64,000 nt of DNA from an uncultured Desulfobacter sp. (GCF_963665355.1 NZ_OY762229.1:5208001-5272000), one strand, 5' to 3'; shown: positions 7,788 to 18,400, counted from the stretch's first letter. Notes: generated by a model from the sequence alone, not told the origin. Numbers and translations are program-made.

Positions 7788-9968
7788 GTGGATAATGTAT
7801 TGAAACGCGACGTTTCTGATTTAGTCACATGGTTCAGGAGGGTGCCGGCACTGGTCATCGGACTGCTGTTCACTGGGCTGTCGTTCACTGTTACGGCCCA
7901 TTGCCAAACTTCTGATCCGGCCCGGGACACGACGGACCGCCTCCGGTTATCCCCGGCTGAAAAAGCATGGCTCAGCAGTCATCCAGACATCACCGTTGCC
8001 GGTCCCCGCTCCTTTCCGCCTTTTCACTATTATGAAAAAGGCAAATTAAAAGGTATCTCAGCCGATTACGCGGCCCGGATAGCTGCCCGATCAGGGTTTC
8101 ACCAGCATATTCTGGCAGACCTGGCCTGGCCCCAGGTGCTGGAAAAGGTCCGCCGGGGGGACATAGACCTGATTGCCTGCATTGCAAAAACAGCTGAGCG
8201 GGAAACCTATCTTGATTTTTCCGTACCCTACCTGGCATTCCCCCTGGTCATTGTCACAAATGCCAACAGCCCCTTTATCGGCGGCATTGAAGATCTCCAT
8301 GGCAAAACCCTGGCCATGGTGCCCCAAACCCTTACACAAGACTGGCTGACCAGGGACGGCATTAATTTTTCGCCCCTTTTTGTTCAATCTCCGCTACAAG
8401 GGCTTGAAGAGGTTGCCCTTTCCCGGGCCGATGCCATCATAGAGAACCTGGCGGCAGCCACCTATCTGATTGGTAAAAACGGCCTGGCAAACCTTAAAAT
8501 CGCAGCCCCCACCCCCTATGACAATTATCAGCTGTATATGGCTGTTCCCAAGGGTCACCAGGAACTTCTCACAATTGTAAACAAAGCACTCCAGGCATTG
8601 GCTCCCGAAGAAAAAAGTGACATTCGCAAGCAGTGGCTGTCCGTTCAATACGACTATGGCATCATACCCGACGATCTATTCCGATACATCGCCATGGTGG
8701 TTTTGTTCTGTCTTGGCATTATCTTTGTGATACTGTTTAGAAGCCGCAGGCTTTCAAAAAAGGCCCGGGAAAAAATCGCCACGGAAAAAGCCCTGCGGGA
8801 AAGCGAAGAAAAACTTCGGAACATCCTGGAAAACTCCACCAGCATGTATTACTCCCATACACCTGACAATCAAATCACCTATATCAGTCCCCGGTGCAGA
8901 CAGATTCTGCAGTGCGAACCCGAAGAGGCCATGGTGCAGTGGACTGAATTTGTCACGGACAACCCCATCAATCTCAAGGGCTTTGAGTTGACAAAAGAGG
9001 CCGTCAGAACCGGGGAGCGCCAGCCCCCATATGAAATGGAACTGCTCGGTGCCAAAGGGCGCAAGGTTATGGTGGAAATTCGTGAAACCCCGGTTGCTAA
9101 AAACGGCAGGACAGTGGCCATTGTGGGTTCCATAACCGACATTACAAAACAGAAAAAAATAGAAAAAGAGAGAAAAGCCCTGCAACACCAGCTTGTCCAG
9201 GCCCGCAAGATGGAATCCATCGGCACCCTGGCAGGCGGAGTTGCCCATGATTTCAATAACATTTTGGGAATCATCCTGGGTAATGCCCAGGTGGCACTGC
9301 TGGACCTCCCCGAAGAGAGTCCGGTCCGGTCACGCATTGATGCCATTCAAACCGCCTGCGCCAGGGCCAAGGAGGTTGTTCTGCGACTGCTCAGTTTCAG
9401 CCAGCAGACAGAACAGGGAAAATATTCTGTGGACCCCGTCAAACTGCTGAACGATACGGCCCGCCTTTTAAGGGCCTCATTGCCGTCATCCATCGAAATT
9501 GTGTGCCAAAACATTGGGCCCATCCAGACAATCAATGCCAATCCCACTCAGATCCAGCAGGTGCTTATCAACCTGTGCACCAATGCCGCCCAGGCCATGG
9601 AACCCGGCGGCGGGACCTTGAACATAGACCTGGACATGGTGGAGCCCCAGGAGTTAACCATGCCCGAACTGTCGGATTTTTCTTCGACCGGGGCTGTTCG
9701 GTTCACCATTGAAGATACAGGCACAGGCATTGATCCGACCATTCAGGACAGAATTTTTGACCCCTATTTCACCACCAAAGAGATCGGCAGGGGGGCAGGC
9801 ATGGGACTGGCCATTGTCCATGGCATTGTTCTCAACCATGGCGGTGTCATAACCGTTAAAAGTGAACAGGGGGGCGGTTCTGTGTTCACGGTTCTGTTGC
9901 CGGCAGGCCCCAAATCCCCGGCAGACGAAGGCACAAGCGTCCATGCCGAAAATCCTTTGGGCAACTGA
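7788..9968 (+). CDS. Sensor histidine kinase with periplasmic SBP_bac_3 domain
   Basis: A 726-residue kinase starting at GTG. Order: signal or membrane segment (about 20-38), solute-binding family 3 domain (about 52-290, opening LSPAEKAWLSSHPDITVAGP), transmembrane helix (about 300-320), PAS domain (about 340-460), HisKA with His487 in GGVAHDFNN, and HATPase with LINLCTNAAQAM (N box), DTGTGID, FDPYFTTKE and GMGLAIVHG. The periplasmic domain probably senses an amino-acid-like ligand or one delivered by a transporter. No response regulator is encoded beside it. The next gene, a PHP protein, starts 32 bases downstream and may be cotranscribed. Confidence 0.9.
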   Translation: MDNVLKRDVSDLVTWFRRVPALVIGLLFTGLSFTVTAHCQTSDPARDTTDRLRLSPAEKAWLSSHPDITVAGPRSFPPFHYYEKGKLKGISADYAARIAARSGFHQHILADLAWPQVLEKVRRGDIDLIACIAKTAERETYLDFSVPYLAFPLVIVTNANSPFIGGIEDLHGKTLAMVPQTLTQDWLTRDGINFSPLFVQSPLQGLEEVALSRADAIIENLAAATYLIGKNGLANLKIAAPTPYDNYQLYMAVPKGHQELLTIVNKALQALAPEEKSDIRKQWLSVQYDYGIIPDDLFRYIAMVVLFCLGIIFVILFRSRRLSKKAREKIATEKALRESEEKLRNILENSTSMYYSHTPDNQITYISPRCRQILQCEPEEAMVQWTEFVTDNPINLKGFELTKEAVRTGERQPPYEMELLGAKGRKVMVEIRETPVAKNGRTVAIVGSITDITKQKKIEKERKALQHQLVQARKMESIGTLAGGVAHDFNNILGIILGNAQVALLDLPEESPVRSRIDAIQTACARAKEVVLRLLSFSQQTEQGKYSVDPVKLLNDTARLLRASLPSSIEIVCQNIGPIQTINANPTQIQQVLINLCTNAAQAMEPGGGTLNIDLDMVEPQELTMPELSDFSSTGAVRFTIEDTGTGIDPTIQDRIFDPYFTTKEIGRGAGMGLAIVHGIVLNHGGVITVKSEQGGGSVFTVLLPAGPKSPADEGTSVHAENPLGN

Positions 9969-9999
9969 TAATAGATAATCGGGCGGTTAGGAGAGATAG

Positions 10000-10791
10000 G
10001 TGAGGGGCTACATAGAACTGCATTTACACACGACACACACTGCCGGGAACTCCACTCTGACCATCGACCAGGCCGTGCAACGGGCAAAGACCTACGGCAT
10101 GACGTCGCTGGGGATTATGGACAGCGGCACGATGAGTGGTGTTGACGTCTTTGTTGACGTCTGTCGCCGGGAAGGAATCACGCCGATTGTGGGCTGCGGA
10201 TTCTATCTGACACTTGGGGATCATCGAAAAAAGGCTGACCAGAAGTATCATCTGCCCGTGATCGCGGAAAATGTTATAGGCCTGGAAAACCTGCGAGAGC
10301 TTGACCGGATTGCGCAAACCCATGGCAATATTGGTCGCCCCCAGATTGATCCGGAATTGCTGGAGCAGTATAGCAGGGGACTGATTGTGCTCACCGGAGG
10401 CCGCGGGGGAGCGGTGGACAAGCTTTTGAAGGCCGGTCATGACCAGAGTGCCGAAGCGCTGTTACTGAAGCTGAAATCCATTGTCGGGCCGGAGAATCTG
10501 CTGGTTGAGCTCCAGGACAATGGTCGCGCCGGGGAGATGGATATGAATGGGCTGCTGGAGGGTCTGGCCAAAAGGTGCGGGGTGGCATGTGTGGTAACCG
10601 GAGGACCGTTTTACCTGGATCGCATGGATGCAGTCGCATGTAATGCCCTGCGCAAAGCCCATGGAAATAATCTGCTCCACGGTGATGGATTCAATTTCCG
10701 GTCCGGGGAGGAGCAGGGCCAACGGTTTGAAAACTATCCCGCAGCCTTGGCGCAGAGTGTAAAAATTGCCCGGCGGTGCTCCTTTTTGTAA
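10000..10791 (+). CDS. PHP-domain protein, DnaE-like, with altered metal site
   Basis: A 263-residue protein starting at GTG after TAGGAG. The opening YIELHLHTTHTAGNSTLTID and the later REGITPIVGCGFYL match the N-terminal PHP domain of DNA polymerase III alpha subunits, and GLIVLTGGRGGA resembles the next polymerase block. It stops before any polymerase domain. The usual TDHG is replaced by IMDSGTMSG, so one metal-binding His is missing and phosphoesterase activity may be lost. It could be a free-standing PHP regulator or a decayed relative. It is cotranscribed or nearly so with the kinase upstream. Confidence 0.75.
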   Translation: MRGYIELHLHTTHTAGNSTLTIDQAVQRAKTYGMTSLGIMDSGTMSGVDVFVDVCRREGITPIVGCGFYLTLGDHRKKADQKYHLPVIAENVIGLENLRELDRIAQTHGNIGRPQIDPELLEQYSRGLIVLTGGRGGAVDKLLKAGHDQSAEALLLKLKSIVGPENLLVELQDNGRAGEMDMNGLLEGLAKRCGVACVVTGGPFYLDRMDAVACNALRKAHGNNLLHGDGFNFRSGEEQGQRFENYPAALAQSVKIARRCSFL

Positions 10792-10799
10792 AACGATGT

Positions 10800-11243
10800 T
10801 TACGGGTTCAGCAGCTCGAATCCCATGGCGGTATCCAACTTACGCACAGCACCGGTATCAATTAATTCAAATAAAATAACCTCGAGTATATGCCATGTCT
10901 TCACACCGTTGCGGATACATCCGGTTACGGTTGAATCTTGTCTGCCGCACGCTATGTGCATGTGTAATTTGGGCACACCCTTCTCATTGGGAAAGATTGT
11001 GCCTGTCCCCACTATCTCATTCACATTGTTGAGAATATGCTTCATGGGGGTAATGGATTCTGCCCGGCCATCTTCTGGCCCGACAATTATATTGCTACCG
11101 GTATCAACGGCTCCGATAATGGTTAACGCCGCCGCTTTTATTGCCTGCTCATCAGCAAACTTTTCAATCTCTTCGTGTATGATATCACCGTCTTCAAGAC
11201 GGATAACATATATTCTTCCTTGTTTTGCCTGGGAGTACTTCAT
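10800..11243 (-). CDS. PPC/DUF296 domain protein
   Basis: A 147-residue protein with the PPC domain pattern: GRIYVIRLEDGDIIHEEIEK, ALTIIGAVD, the LHMHIACG core with conserved histidines, and VTGCIRNGVKTWHILEVILFEL. Members bind DNA in plants; in bacteria they are small trimeric proteins of uncertain function, often with a metal near the LHxH motif. The gene converges on the PHP gene with an eight-base gap. Confidence 0.85.
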   Translation of the reverse strand: MKYSQAKQGRIYVIRLEDGDIIHEEIEKFADEQAIKAAALTIIGAVDTGSNIIVGPEDGRAESITPMKHILNNVNEIVGTGTIFPNEKGVPKLHMHIACGRQDSTVTGCIRNGVKTWHILEVILFELIDTGAVRKLDTAMGFELLNP

Positions 11244-11304
11244 GTATTATTCTTATCTCAATTATAGGGTATGGTGACAGCGGACCTAACTTAGAAATAT
11301 TTTC

Positions 11305-11685
11305 CTATGGACGGAAAACCAGATTTTCCGTCCTGGGTAACGGAAGAGAGCCTCCAAACTGAAGATGCACAGCCGCACGCTCAAGCTCCTCGCTCAGATT
11401 TTCAACAAAGTAAGGAGAAATACCATGAAACTGCACAGCAACGCCATCCAGTTCAACCCTGACACTTTTTCCCTTCAGTTTTATGGGCAGGTGCCTGCCT
11501 GGAAGAGAGACAACAACACAGGCTTCAGAATCGACCTGCAGGTTAGACCGGGTCGTGAGGAACAACCCGGCACATGATATATCCCGTGCGGTTGACTTGA
11601 TAAGCCTGTCTCCGATGACAGCGTCCACATTCACCGGCAATTGGTACCGGTGGCATTTGCGTTTTTCCTGTAGAATGTCTTCCAT
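11305..11685 (-). CDS. PilZ-domain protein
   Basis: A 126-residue single-domain protein. The c-di-GMP binding signature is visible: an Arg-rich opening (KRKCHRYQLP) and DISCAGLFL (D/N-x-S-x-x-G). An AGAGGT site precedes the ATG. PilZ domains bind cyclic di-GMP and change partner behaviour in motility, adhesion or export. The window also carries an EAL-domain remnant and a pilin locus, but no direct link can be shown. Confidence 0.85.
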   Translation of the reverse strand: MEDILQEKRKCHRYQLPVNVDAVIGDRLIKSTARDISCAGLFLTTRSNLQVDSEACVVVSLPGRHLPIKLKGKSVRVELDGVAVQFHGISPYFVENLSEELERAAVHLQFGGSLPLPRTENLVFRP

Positions 11686-11824
11686 ATACCTCTCCCAAAA
11701 TCCCTTTAAAAATGATCCAGATCATACATGGAGAGCCTGTTGAAATCAATCAGGATTTTCCAAAGAAATAGTGTCTGGCCGATCGTCCTGCATCAGCCGG
11801 TATTTTTCAGGGATCCAGGCACTA

Positions 11825-13069
11825 TTAAAGACCGAGATCATGGAACACGAATTGCACTGGCAGTTCAGGAGGGGCCTCAATCAAATTTTCAGCAGACCGG
11901 GCCCCTGAGTTCCAGGACCGGGCATAGTCCTCTCCCCTTTCTGCTGCCAGGTTTTCTGTTGTTGTGTGTCTCCACTGATTCACCTGTTCCTTAAGCCTTT
12001 CCACATAGTCCCGGCAGGGCTCCCCCCTTTGGGGACGGTTCTCCTTCACCCAGGACAGGACATCACCCACACCGTCCCGGTTTCGTTTCAGCGTTTTGGC
12101 ATATCCGTCATCATTCTCATAGCACATACGGGCGATTACCTTGTCAAGCTCATCTGCGACACGATTCACCATTATACGAAAATAGGCCATTGCATTGAGC
12201 TGGTCAGCGGATTGTTCATAGTTGTCCATGGTGATTTCCGAGGACAATCTGCGCGACATTTCTGGTGACAGAGTGAAGGACAGGATTTTCCAGTCGGCCA
12301 TGTCCGGCACTCCGGAGGTGTAATGCTGAACCATTACAAAGTTAAGAATACCCTTTTGTGTAAAAAACTCAGAGCCAATCCATTCAAAGAGATCGCAGAC
12401 CCTGAACCTTCGGGCTGCGCCATCATAGCGTATCCACAGACATTCGCTGCCGCTGCCGGACCGGAGCACAGCCATGATTGATACATCAGGATCCGGGTTA
12501 TCCAGGATCTGCAAAGACAGACTGTCCTTTTCAACATTAAAGATATCAGCCATCCGGTCCTCCAACTCCCGGTGGCGGTCAACCCTGAACAGGTCGGTGG
12601 GAAGCTCTGCACTGCTGCTGTTCAGCAAATCTGTATAGCCATACAAAGCCGTCATCCTCAGATCAATGAACTCCCGGTATCGAGATTGCGGATAGCCAAA
12701 CGAAGCTTCCAGGGGAAAAACCATAAGTATTGTCTCTGTCCAGACCAGCCGGAATTTGCCGGCCTGAAGACGTTTTGTGCATAAAAGACTTGGGGGAATT
12801 GCCACCCGTCCCCGCTTGTCCGGCCGGGTCATGATCGCCGATCCCACAAGCAGACGTTTTATCTTCATGGATGATTGGTCTTTCATCATCATGACTCTGT
12901 TCTCAATGTTTTCCCAGATCTCATCCGGTACGATATACATCGCATCATTAAAATTAAAAAGCCAGACAACGGCGTCACCTGTCTTCCCTATGCCCCATGA
13001 CTTCCCGAGGTGTGCAGGGATGGTTAAACGCCTGTATTTATCCATATGACCGGTTTGGGTTTGAAACAT
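11825..13069 (-). CDS. MraZ-like double SpoVT/AbrB protein with a long novel C-terminus
   Basis: About 414 residues from the Met at 13069, which has AGGA six bases upstream; an in-frame ATG at 13087 lacks a ribosome site. The first about 140 residues carry two swapped-hairpin DNA-binding units, each with the D-x-x-x-R motif of MraZ: DKYRRLTIPAHLGKSWGI (near 10-27) and DKRGRVAIPPSLL (near 86-98). MraZ itself ends at about 150 residues. Here about 270 further residues follow, with a possible sheet domain (LWIRYDGAARRFRVCDLFEW) and a helical tail. I recognise no family for this part. It is not next to mraW or other cell-wall genes, so it is unlikely to be the canonical regulator. Confidence 0.65.
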   Translation of the reverse strand: MFQTQTGHMDKYRRLTIPAHLGKSWGIGKTGDAVVWLFNFNDAMYIVPDEIWENIENRVMMMKDQSSMKIKRLLVGSAIMTRPDKRGRVAIPPSLLCTKRLQAGKFRLVWTETILMVFPLEASFGYPQSRYREFIDLRMTALYGYTDLLNSSSAELPTDLFRVDRHRELEDRMADIFNVEKDSLSLQILDNPDPDVSIMAVLRSGSGSECLWIRYDGAARRFRVCDLFEWIGSEFFTQKGILNFVMVQHYTSGVPDMADWKILSFTLSPEMSRRLSSEITMDNYEQSADQLNAMAYFRIMVNRVADELDKVIARMCYENDDGYAKTLKRNRDGVGDVLSWVKENRPQRGEPCRDYVERLKEQVNQWRHTTTENLAAERGEDYARSWNSGARSAENLIEAPPELPVQFVFHDLGL

Positions 13070-13153
13070 AAAGGGTCCTGTGAGCATGTAAGTTTAAAAT
13101 AGACAATTCTGATAAATTCATTGTATTAAAATTGTATATCGTACTAATATTGA

Positions 13154-13810
13154 ATGAATTTATACAGGGCTGGGTCTCTATTAAATTTAATCATTATCAA
13201 TCTAACCGCCATGTTTTGGTATAATGCTGAAATAGAACAACTTCAATCAAAGCCGGTCAATGCTAAAGGTCAAAAGTCCAGACTGCTGTTTTACGGAAGT
13301 TCATCCCTGCGCCTATGGCCTGATGCCCCCAACGATTTCCCGGATTTTGAAATTATCAACCAGGCTTTTGGAGGTTCAACGTCAGCTGCCTGCTGTTGGT
13401 TTTTTAAACGGTTAATACCCCGGTACCAGCCCGACCTGCTTGTTTTTTATGCCGGAGACAATGACCTGGGAGAAGGCCGTCACCCCGAAGAGGTTTTTAT
13501 CTGTTTTAACTACCTGATGTCTTTAATTGACCGCTATTGCGGGAATATACCCGTAGCTTTTATTTCAGTTAAACCAAGCATTGTCAGACAGGATCTGATA
13601 AATTCAATCAAATTCACAAACAGCATTATCCGCAGAGAAATAGAAGTATGTCATCCCAACTGTACCTTTGTGAATATTTTCGATTCAATGATGGAGGCGA
13701 ATAACCAGGAAATACTGTTTGAAGAAGACGGATTGCATCTAAGTATCAACGGATACACCCTTTGGAAAAAGCTTTTGAAAGAACAATTTCTTAACAAATT
13801 CTTAGATTAG
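13154..13810 (+). CDS. SGNH/GDSL-family hydrolase
   Basis: Up to 218 residues. The SGNH blocks are present in order: FYGSSSLRLW with the catalytic Ser (block I), FGGSTS (block II), FYAGDNDLGEG (block III, Asn), and DGLHLSINGY (block V, Asp and His). Such enzymes hydrolyse esters of lipids, sugars or acyl groups. An N-terminal hydrophobic stretch (LLNLIIINLTAMFW) might be a membrane anchor if the 13154 start is used; an in-frame ATG at 13211 would remove it. No ribosome site decides between them. Confidence 0.8.
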   Translation: MNLYRAGSLLNLIIINLTAMFWYNAEIEQLQSKPVNAKGQKSRLLFYGSSSLRLWPDAPNDFPDFEIINQAFGGSTSAACCWFFKRLIPRYQPDLLVFYAGDNDLGEGRHPEEVFICFNYLMSLIDRYCGNIPVAFISVKPSIVRQDLINSIKFTNSIIRREIEVCHPNCTFVNIFDSMMEANNQEILFEEDGLHLSINGYTLWKKLLKEQFLNKFLD

Positions 13811-13895
13811 ATTTTGTCAGATATCTTTTTTCCATGGGCTCTTATGGAGGATGTCTGGAGTCATTTTATGAGGATAACCATGGACCATATCAACG

Positions 13896-13949
13896 AACAG
13901 CCATGGGCTGACCTGACATATCTTCTGCCAGGCTCAGCCCCCAACGAAG
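13896..13949 (+). repeat. Dispersed palindromic element, copy B
   Basis: A 54-bp unit with the best hairpin of the three copies: GGGCTGA-CCTG pairs with CAGG-c-TCAGCCC, leaving one bulged C and a 13-base loop. It lies between the SGNH hydrolase and the lipase-like gene. In one frame it reads QPWADLTYLLPGSAPNEA; the corresponding frame of copy C reads QPWTDLVLSTPGFDPQ. So it may be part of an old coding element. Confidence 0.75.
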
Positions 13950-14054
13950 CAAGAAAGAACCTGAACAACAAATGGGGACTTTCTTATGAAAAAATAATGC
14001 AGGCTACCCAGCAGGGCCAGGTGTGGCCACAGGAAAACCAGAAGGGAAAAAATA

Positions 14055-15449
14055 ATGCAGCTTATTTTTGTTCACGGATGGAGTGTAACCAACACCTACA
14101 CATACGGAAATCTTCCCCGGGCATTGTCCCATGCCGCCGCCGGAGTCGGCCTGAGCCTGGATATCCAGCATATCTACCTGGGCCGGTACATCAGCTTTAA
14201 TGACAATGTCACCATGGATGACATCGCCCGGGCCATGGACCGGGCCCTGCGCGATCTGCCGGGAAACAGCGATGCCCATATTGCACCGTTTTCATGTATC
14301 ACCCACTCCACCGGCGGCCCTGTGGTTCGAAGCTGGGTGGATCGATTTTACGGCGCCCGTCAATTGGATGCACTGCCCCTGAAACACCTGGTGATGCTGG
14401 CACCGGCCAACCACGGATCGACCCTGGCTGTTCTGGGCAAAGCCCGGGTGGGGCGGATCAAAGCATGGTTCAGCGGCATTGAGCCCGGACAGCGCGTGCT
14501 GGACTGGCTGGGCCTGGGCAGTGAGGGCCAGTGGGAACTGAACCACACCTGGCTTGACTATGACATGACAGCTGCCTCTTTTTACCCCTTTGTGCTCACC
14601 GGCCAGGGCATCGACCATAAATTTTATGATTTTATCAACTCATATCTTGTTGAAAAAGGTTCCGACGGGGTGATCCGGGTGGCCGGGGCCAACTTGAACT
14701 ACAGCTGGGTTTCACTGGTTCAGTCCCTGGACGATGAAATCAGAAAACAGCCCCGGACCCTGCGCTTAAAATTAGCACGGGACGGGGGCATCAAACACCC
14801 GCAACCCGTGGCCCTAAGGGTATACAACCAGTACAGCCACACCGGGAAAACCATGGGCATTATGCAGAGTATCGGCCCCAACGACACCGGAGCACCGGTG
14901 GTTCAGGATATTTTAAAATGCGTTCAGGTAGACAGCCGGCAGGCATACGAAAATCAACTTGAACATTTGCAGAATGACACCCGAAAAGCCCAGAAGGATG
15001 GGGATCAATACTGCATGCTGGTATTTAATGTTCATGACGACCAGGGGGAGCACATCGCCCAGGGCGATTATGATCTGTTGTTTCTGGCCGGAAGCCAGTA
15101 TCAGCCCGGCAAGCTTCCCAAAGGTTTTTTCATGGACCGCCAGATGAACCAAAGTACCGGTCGCCTGGTTTACTATCTGAATGTTGATAAAATGCAGGAT
15201 ATTATTAAAACCGGTCAATTCGGATTGCGGGTGGTGGCCCGGCCCGTCACAGGATTCGCCTATTACGCTGCGGCAGAATTTCGCCCGTCCAAAGACGAGG
15301 TACAAAAAATTCTAATGCCGAACCAGACCATTTATGTGGATATCATGCTCCACCGCTTTGTGGACAAAAATGTATTCCGATTCGGGCCTGTGACGGACAC
15401 ACCAATCAATTTCAAAAACATTAAACCGTCCGGAGAAACACTGGTTTAA
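14055..15449 (+). CDS. Alpha/beta hydrolase, lipase-like
   Basis: A 464-residue protein starting at ATG after AGAAGGG. The fold begins with the typical LIFVHGWSVTNTYTYG (oxyanion strand-loop). The nucleophile is in ITHSTGGPVVRSW (HSxGG) near residue 81, followed by LVMLAPANHGS, as in lipases of the DUF676/PGAP1 type. The C-terminal about 200 residues (after about 265) form a separate beta-rich region with no recognised match. No signal peptide is seen, so it is either cytoplasmic or exported by another route. It lies 40 bases upstream of the large hybrid kinase and is probably cotranscribed with it. Confidence 0.8.
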   Translation: MQLIFVHGWSVTNTYTYGNLPRALSHAAAGVGLSLDIQHIYLGRYISFNDNVTMDDIARAMDRALRDLPGNSDAHIAPFSCITHSTGGPVVRSWVDRFYGARQLDALPLKHLVMLAPANHGSTLAVLGKARVGRIKAWFSGIEPGQRVLDWLGLGSEGQWELNHTWLDYDMTAASFYPFVLTGQGIDHKFYDFINSYLVEKGSDGVIRVAGANLNYSWVSLVQSLDDEIRKQPRTLRLKLARDGGIKHPQPVALRVYNQYSHTGKTMGIMQSIGPNDTGAPVVQDILKCVQVDSRQAYENQLEHLQNDTRKAQKDGDQYCMLVFNVHDDQGEHIAQGDYDLLFLAGSQYQPGKLPKGFFMDRQMNQSTGRLVYYLNVDKMQDIIKTGQFGLRVVARPVTGFAYYAAAEFRPSKDEVQKILMPNQTIYVDIMLHRFVDKNVFRFGPVTDTPINFKNIKPSGETLV

Positions 15450-15489
15450 AACCTTATCTCACAAACAGTTAACAACAGGAGCAAAGCCG

Positions 15490-18400
15490 ATGAGTCTTTT
15501 TGACAGGCTGTCGTTGAAAAACAGAATGGTGGTTTCATTTTCCCTGATCATCATTCTGTTTGTGGCGTTGAGTGTCAGCACGATTCATCAGATAGAGGTA
15601 CTCAACCGGCTTACCGTGACACTTTACACCCACCCGCTTCAGGTGTCCAATGCTGCCCTGGAAGCCAAAGCCGGGGTTCTTGCCATGCATCGGTCCATGA
15701 AGGATGTCTCCACGGCCCGAAGCCAGGCCGACATCGCCCTGGCCATTGAGGAGGTGCGTGAAAAAGAGGCTGTGGTTTACAAAGAGTTGGCCCTTATCAA
15801 GCAATACATTTTAGGCACAGCCGGCAAGCAACTGATTGAAAACACCATCGCCCTTTTTGACGGATGGAAGCCTATTCGTCTGGAGGTCCAGGACTTTGTT
15901 CTCAAAGGGGACACCGCATCCGCCAACATGATAACCCGTAAAAAAGGAGCTGATTACGTGGCCCGCCTGGAAAAACGGATGGAAGAGCTCACCCGCTATG
16001 CCAGAAATAAAGCAGACGGGTTTATGCAGGATGCCCGGAAAACCCAAAGGCAGGTATATATTTATATCCTGACCGCGATTATCATTTTTATGTGTCTGGC
16101 AATCACCATCGGCTGCCTGTTGTCTTCAAGTATATTGGGAGCCATTGAAACGTTTCGGAAAACCATCTCCCGGATCACCCGGACAGGAGAATTGGAACTG
16201 GCGACAGTCAGGGGAAACCACGAAATTGCGGCACTGGCAGATCATTTCAACCGGCTGATTCGACGGTTGAAAGAACAGTTCTGGCTTCAGCGCATGGAAA
16301 ATGAACTGATTCACGCCCTGTCCGGAGACCTTGGATTTGAAGCACTGTTGGAAAAAGGCTGCGATCATCTTTGCCAAAGCCTGAAAAACTGCGCCGGGGC
16401 CATATACACATATGATGCACAGACAACCCAGTGCAGACTCAGCTACTATTATGCGGTTCCCCAGGGAAGCCAGTTCGCCGAACTTTTTGATCTGGGAGAA
16501 GGGCTTGTGGGCCAGGCGGCCAAAGATAAAAAAGAGATTATGCTGACCCGGCCAACGCCTGAAGAGGCTTCGGTCAAATCCGGAGGGCAAAACCAAACGC
16601 CCCAGGACATTATGGCCATCCCCATGATGTATGAAAATCATCTTTTCGGTGTATTTGAAGTCGCCTTTTTTGACCCTGTTGATACGCCCAAACAGCAATA
16701 CTTGCTGTCCGCCATCCGGTCACTGTCCGTGTTGCTCTATGCAGCCAAACAAAATGAACAGGTCACCCGCCTGTTTGACTCGTCCCAAAAGGCCAACGAA
16801 AAGCTCCAGACGCTGAATACGGAGATCGAACATCAATCCGGGGAGTTGACCCGAAAAAATATCGAGCTTGAACATCAGCAAAAACAGGTGGAAGAGGCAA
16901 ACCGTTTAAAAAGTGAGTTCCTCTCCAATATAAGCCATGAGCTGCGAACCCCGCTGAACTCTGTGAACGCCCTGTCCCGGGTGCTAATGACCCAGGCCGG
17001 CGAAAAGTTGACTCCGGAGGAAAATAACTATCTGGAAATCATTGAGCGCAACGGCAAACGACTACTGGCATTGATCAACAATATCCTTGATCTGTCTAAA
17101 ATAGAGGCCGGAAAAGTGGAACTGGACTGCACCCGTTTTTCCCTTGAGGGGGTAGTGGATAATATTGTCGAAAGCCTCTCTCCCCTTGCACGCAATAAAA
17201 ATATCCGGCTTGACGTCCGGCTGCCCGAAACACTTCCCCAACTTGAAAGTGATGAAGCCAAGGTTCATCAGATTCTTGAAAATATAATCGCCAATGCGGT
17301 GAAATTCACAGAGAGAGGAGGGGTTAGCGTATCTGCCCTTGAACGAAACGGACATGTTGAAATCACCATTGAGGATTCGGGTATCGGCATATCCTCCAAA
17401 GATTTGAAAACCATCTTTGAAGAGTTCCGCCAGTCCGACGGCACCACGACCCGGAAATATGAAGGTACCGGGCTTGGGCTGGCCATCGCCCACAAAGCCG
17501 TCCGGTTGCTGGGCGGGGATATCAATGTGTCATCGGTGGTTGACCAGGGCAGCCGGTTTATTGTCAACCTTCCGGTCAGCCCAAGCCGGCCGTCCAGGGA
17601 ACCTTTGCCCATCCATTCCCTGCCGGCAGTCCCCACAAGACAGTGGCCAAGCATCCTCATTGTGGATGACGACCCGAAGACGCGTGATCTTTTAAGCGAT
17701 GCATTTCAAAAGCAGGGATACAACACCCTGACCGCGGCCACAGGCCGGCAGGCGCTGAACTATGCAAAAACCCACTCTCTTCTGGCCATCACCCTGGATG
17801 TCATCATGCCGGAAATGGACGGCTGGGAAGTATTGAGCCAATTGAAAAAAGATCCGGATACCGCTGAAATTCCTGTGATTATAGTGACTGTATCCGATGA
17901 CCGTAACACCGGGTTTGCCCTAGGCGCCGTGGGCTATGTAAACAAACCCCTGGATCGGGAACAACTCCTTTCTGAAATTCGAAAAATTTACCCGACACTG
18001 CCGTCCACCGTCATGCTGGTGGATGATAATGACACAGAACGAAACCAGGCGGCCCTGTGGCTTACCCGGGAGGGTGTCCAGGTTATGACCGCAAACAGCG
18101 CAGAGCAGTGTTTGGACCTGCTTGAATCCCAAAAACCTGACATTATGGTCATTGATCTGATCATGCCCGGGATGGACGGATTTGCACTGATCAAAGCCGT
18201 TCGGGCCAATCCGGAAACAACCGGAATACCGGTTCTGGTGTTAACGGCCAAAGATCTCACCCCCCAGGAAAAAAAGATTCTCACGATGAACGCCTCCACC
18301 ATCCTGCTGAAATCACCCGAGTGCAGTGAACAGCTCTTTGAGCAGATCAACACGATTTTAAAAAATGCAATTCAGCCCCGGGTACCCCGCCCGGTTGAAT

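Noticed and set aside
8754-9346. Long antisense frames inside the sensor kinase gene
   Set aside because: They are mirror images of high-GC-third-position codons. The plus strand encodes a complete kinase with all motifs, and the antisense frames have no ribosome sites or domains.
13814-14200. 128-codon frame across palindrome copy B
   Set aside because: It overlaps the start of the lipase-like gene out of frame and has no ribosome site. The repeat explains the conserved-looking part.
16126-16698. 190-codon antisense frame inside the hybrid kinase
   Set aside because: It lies wholly inside the HAMP/GAF region of a clear gene and has no recognised motif.
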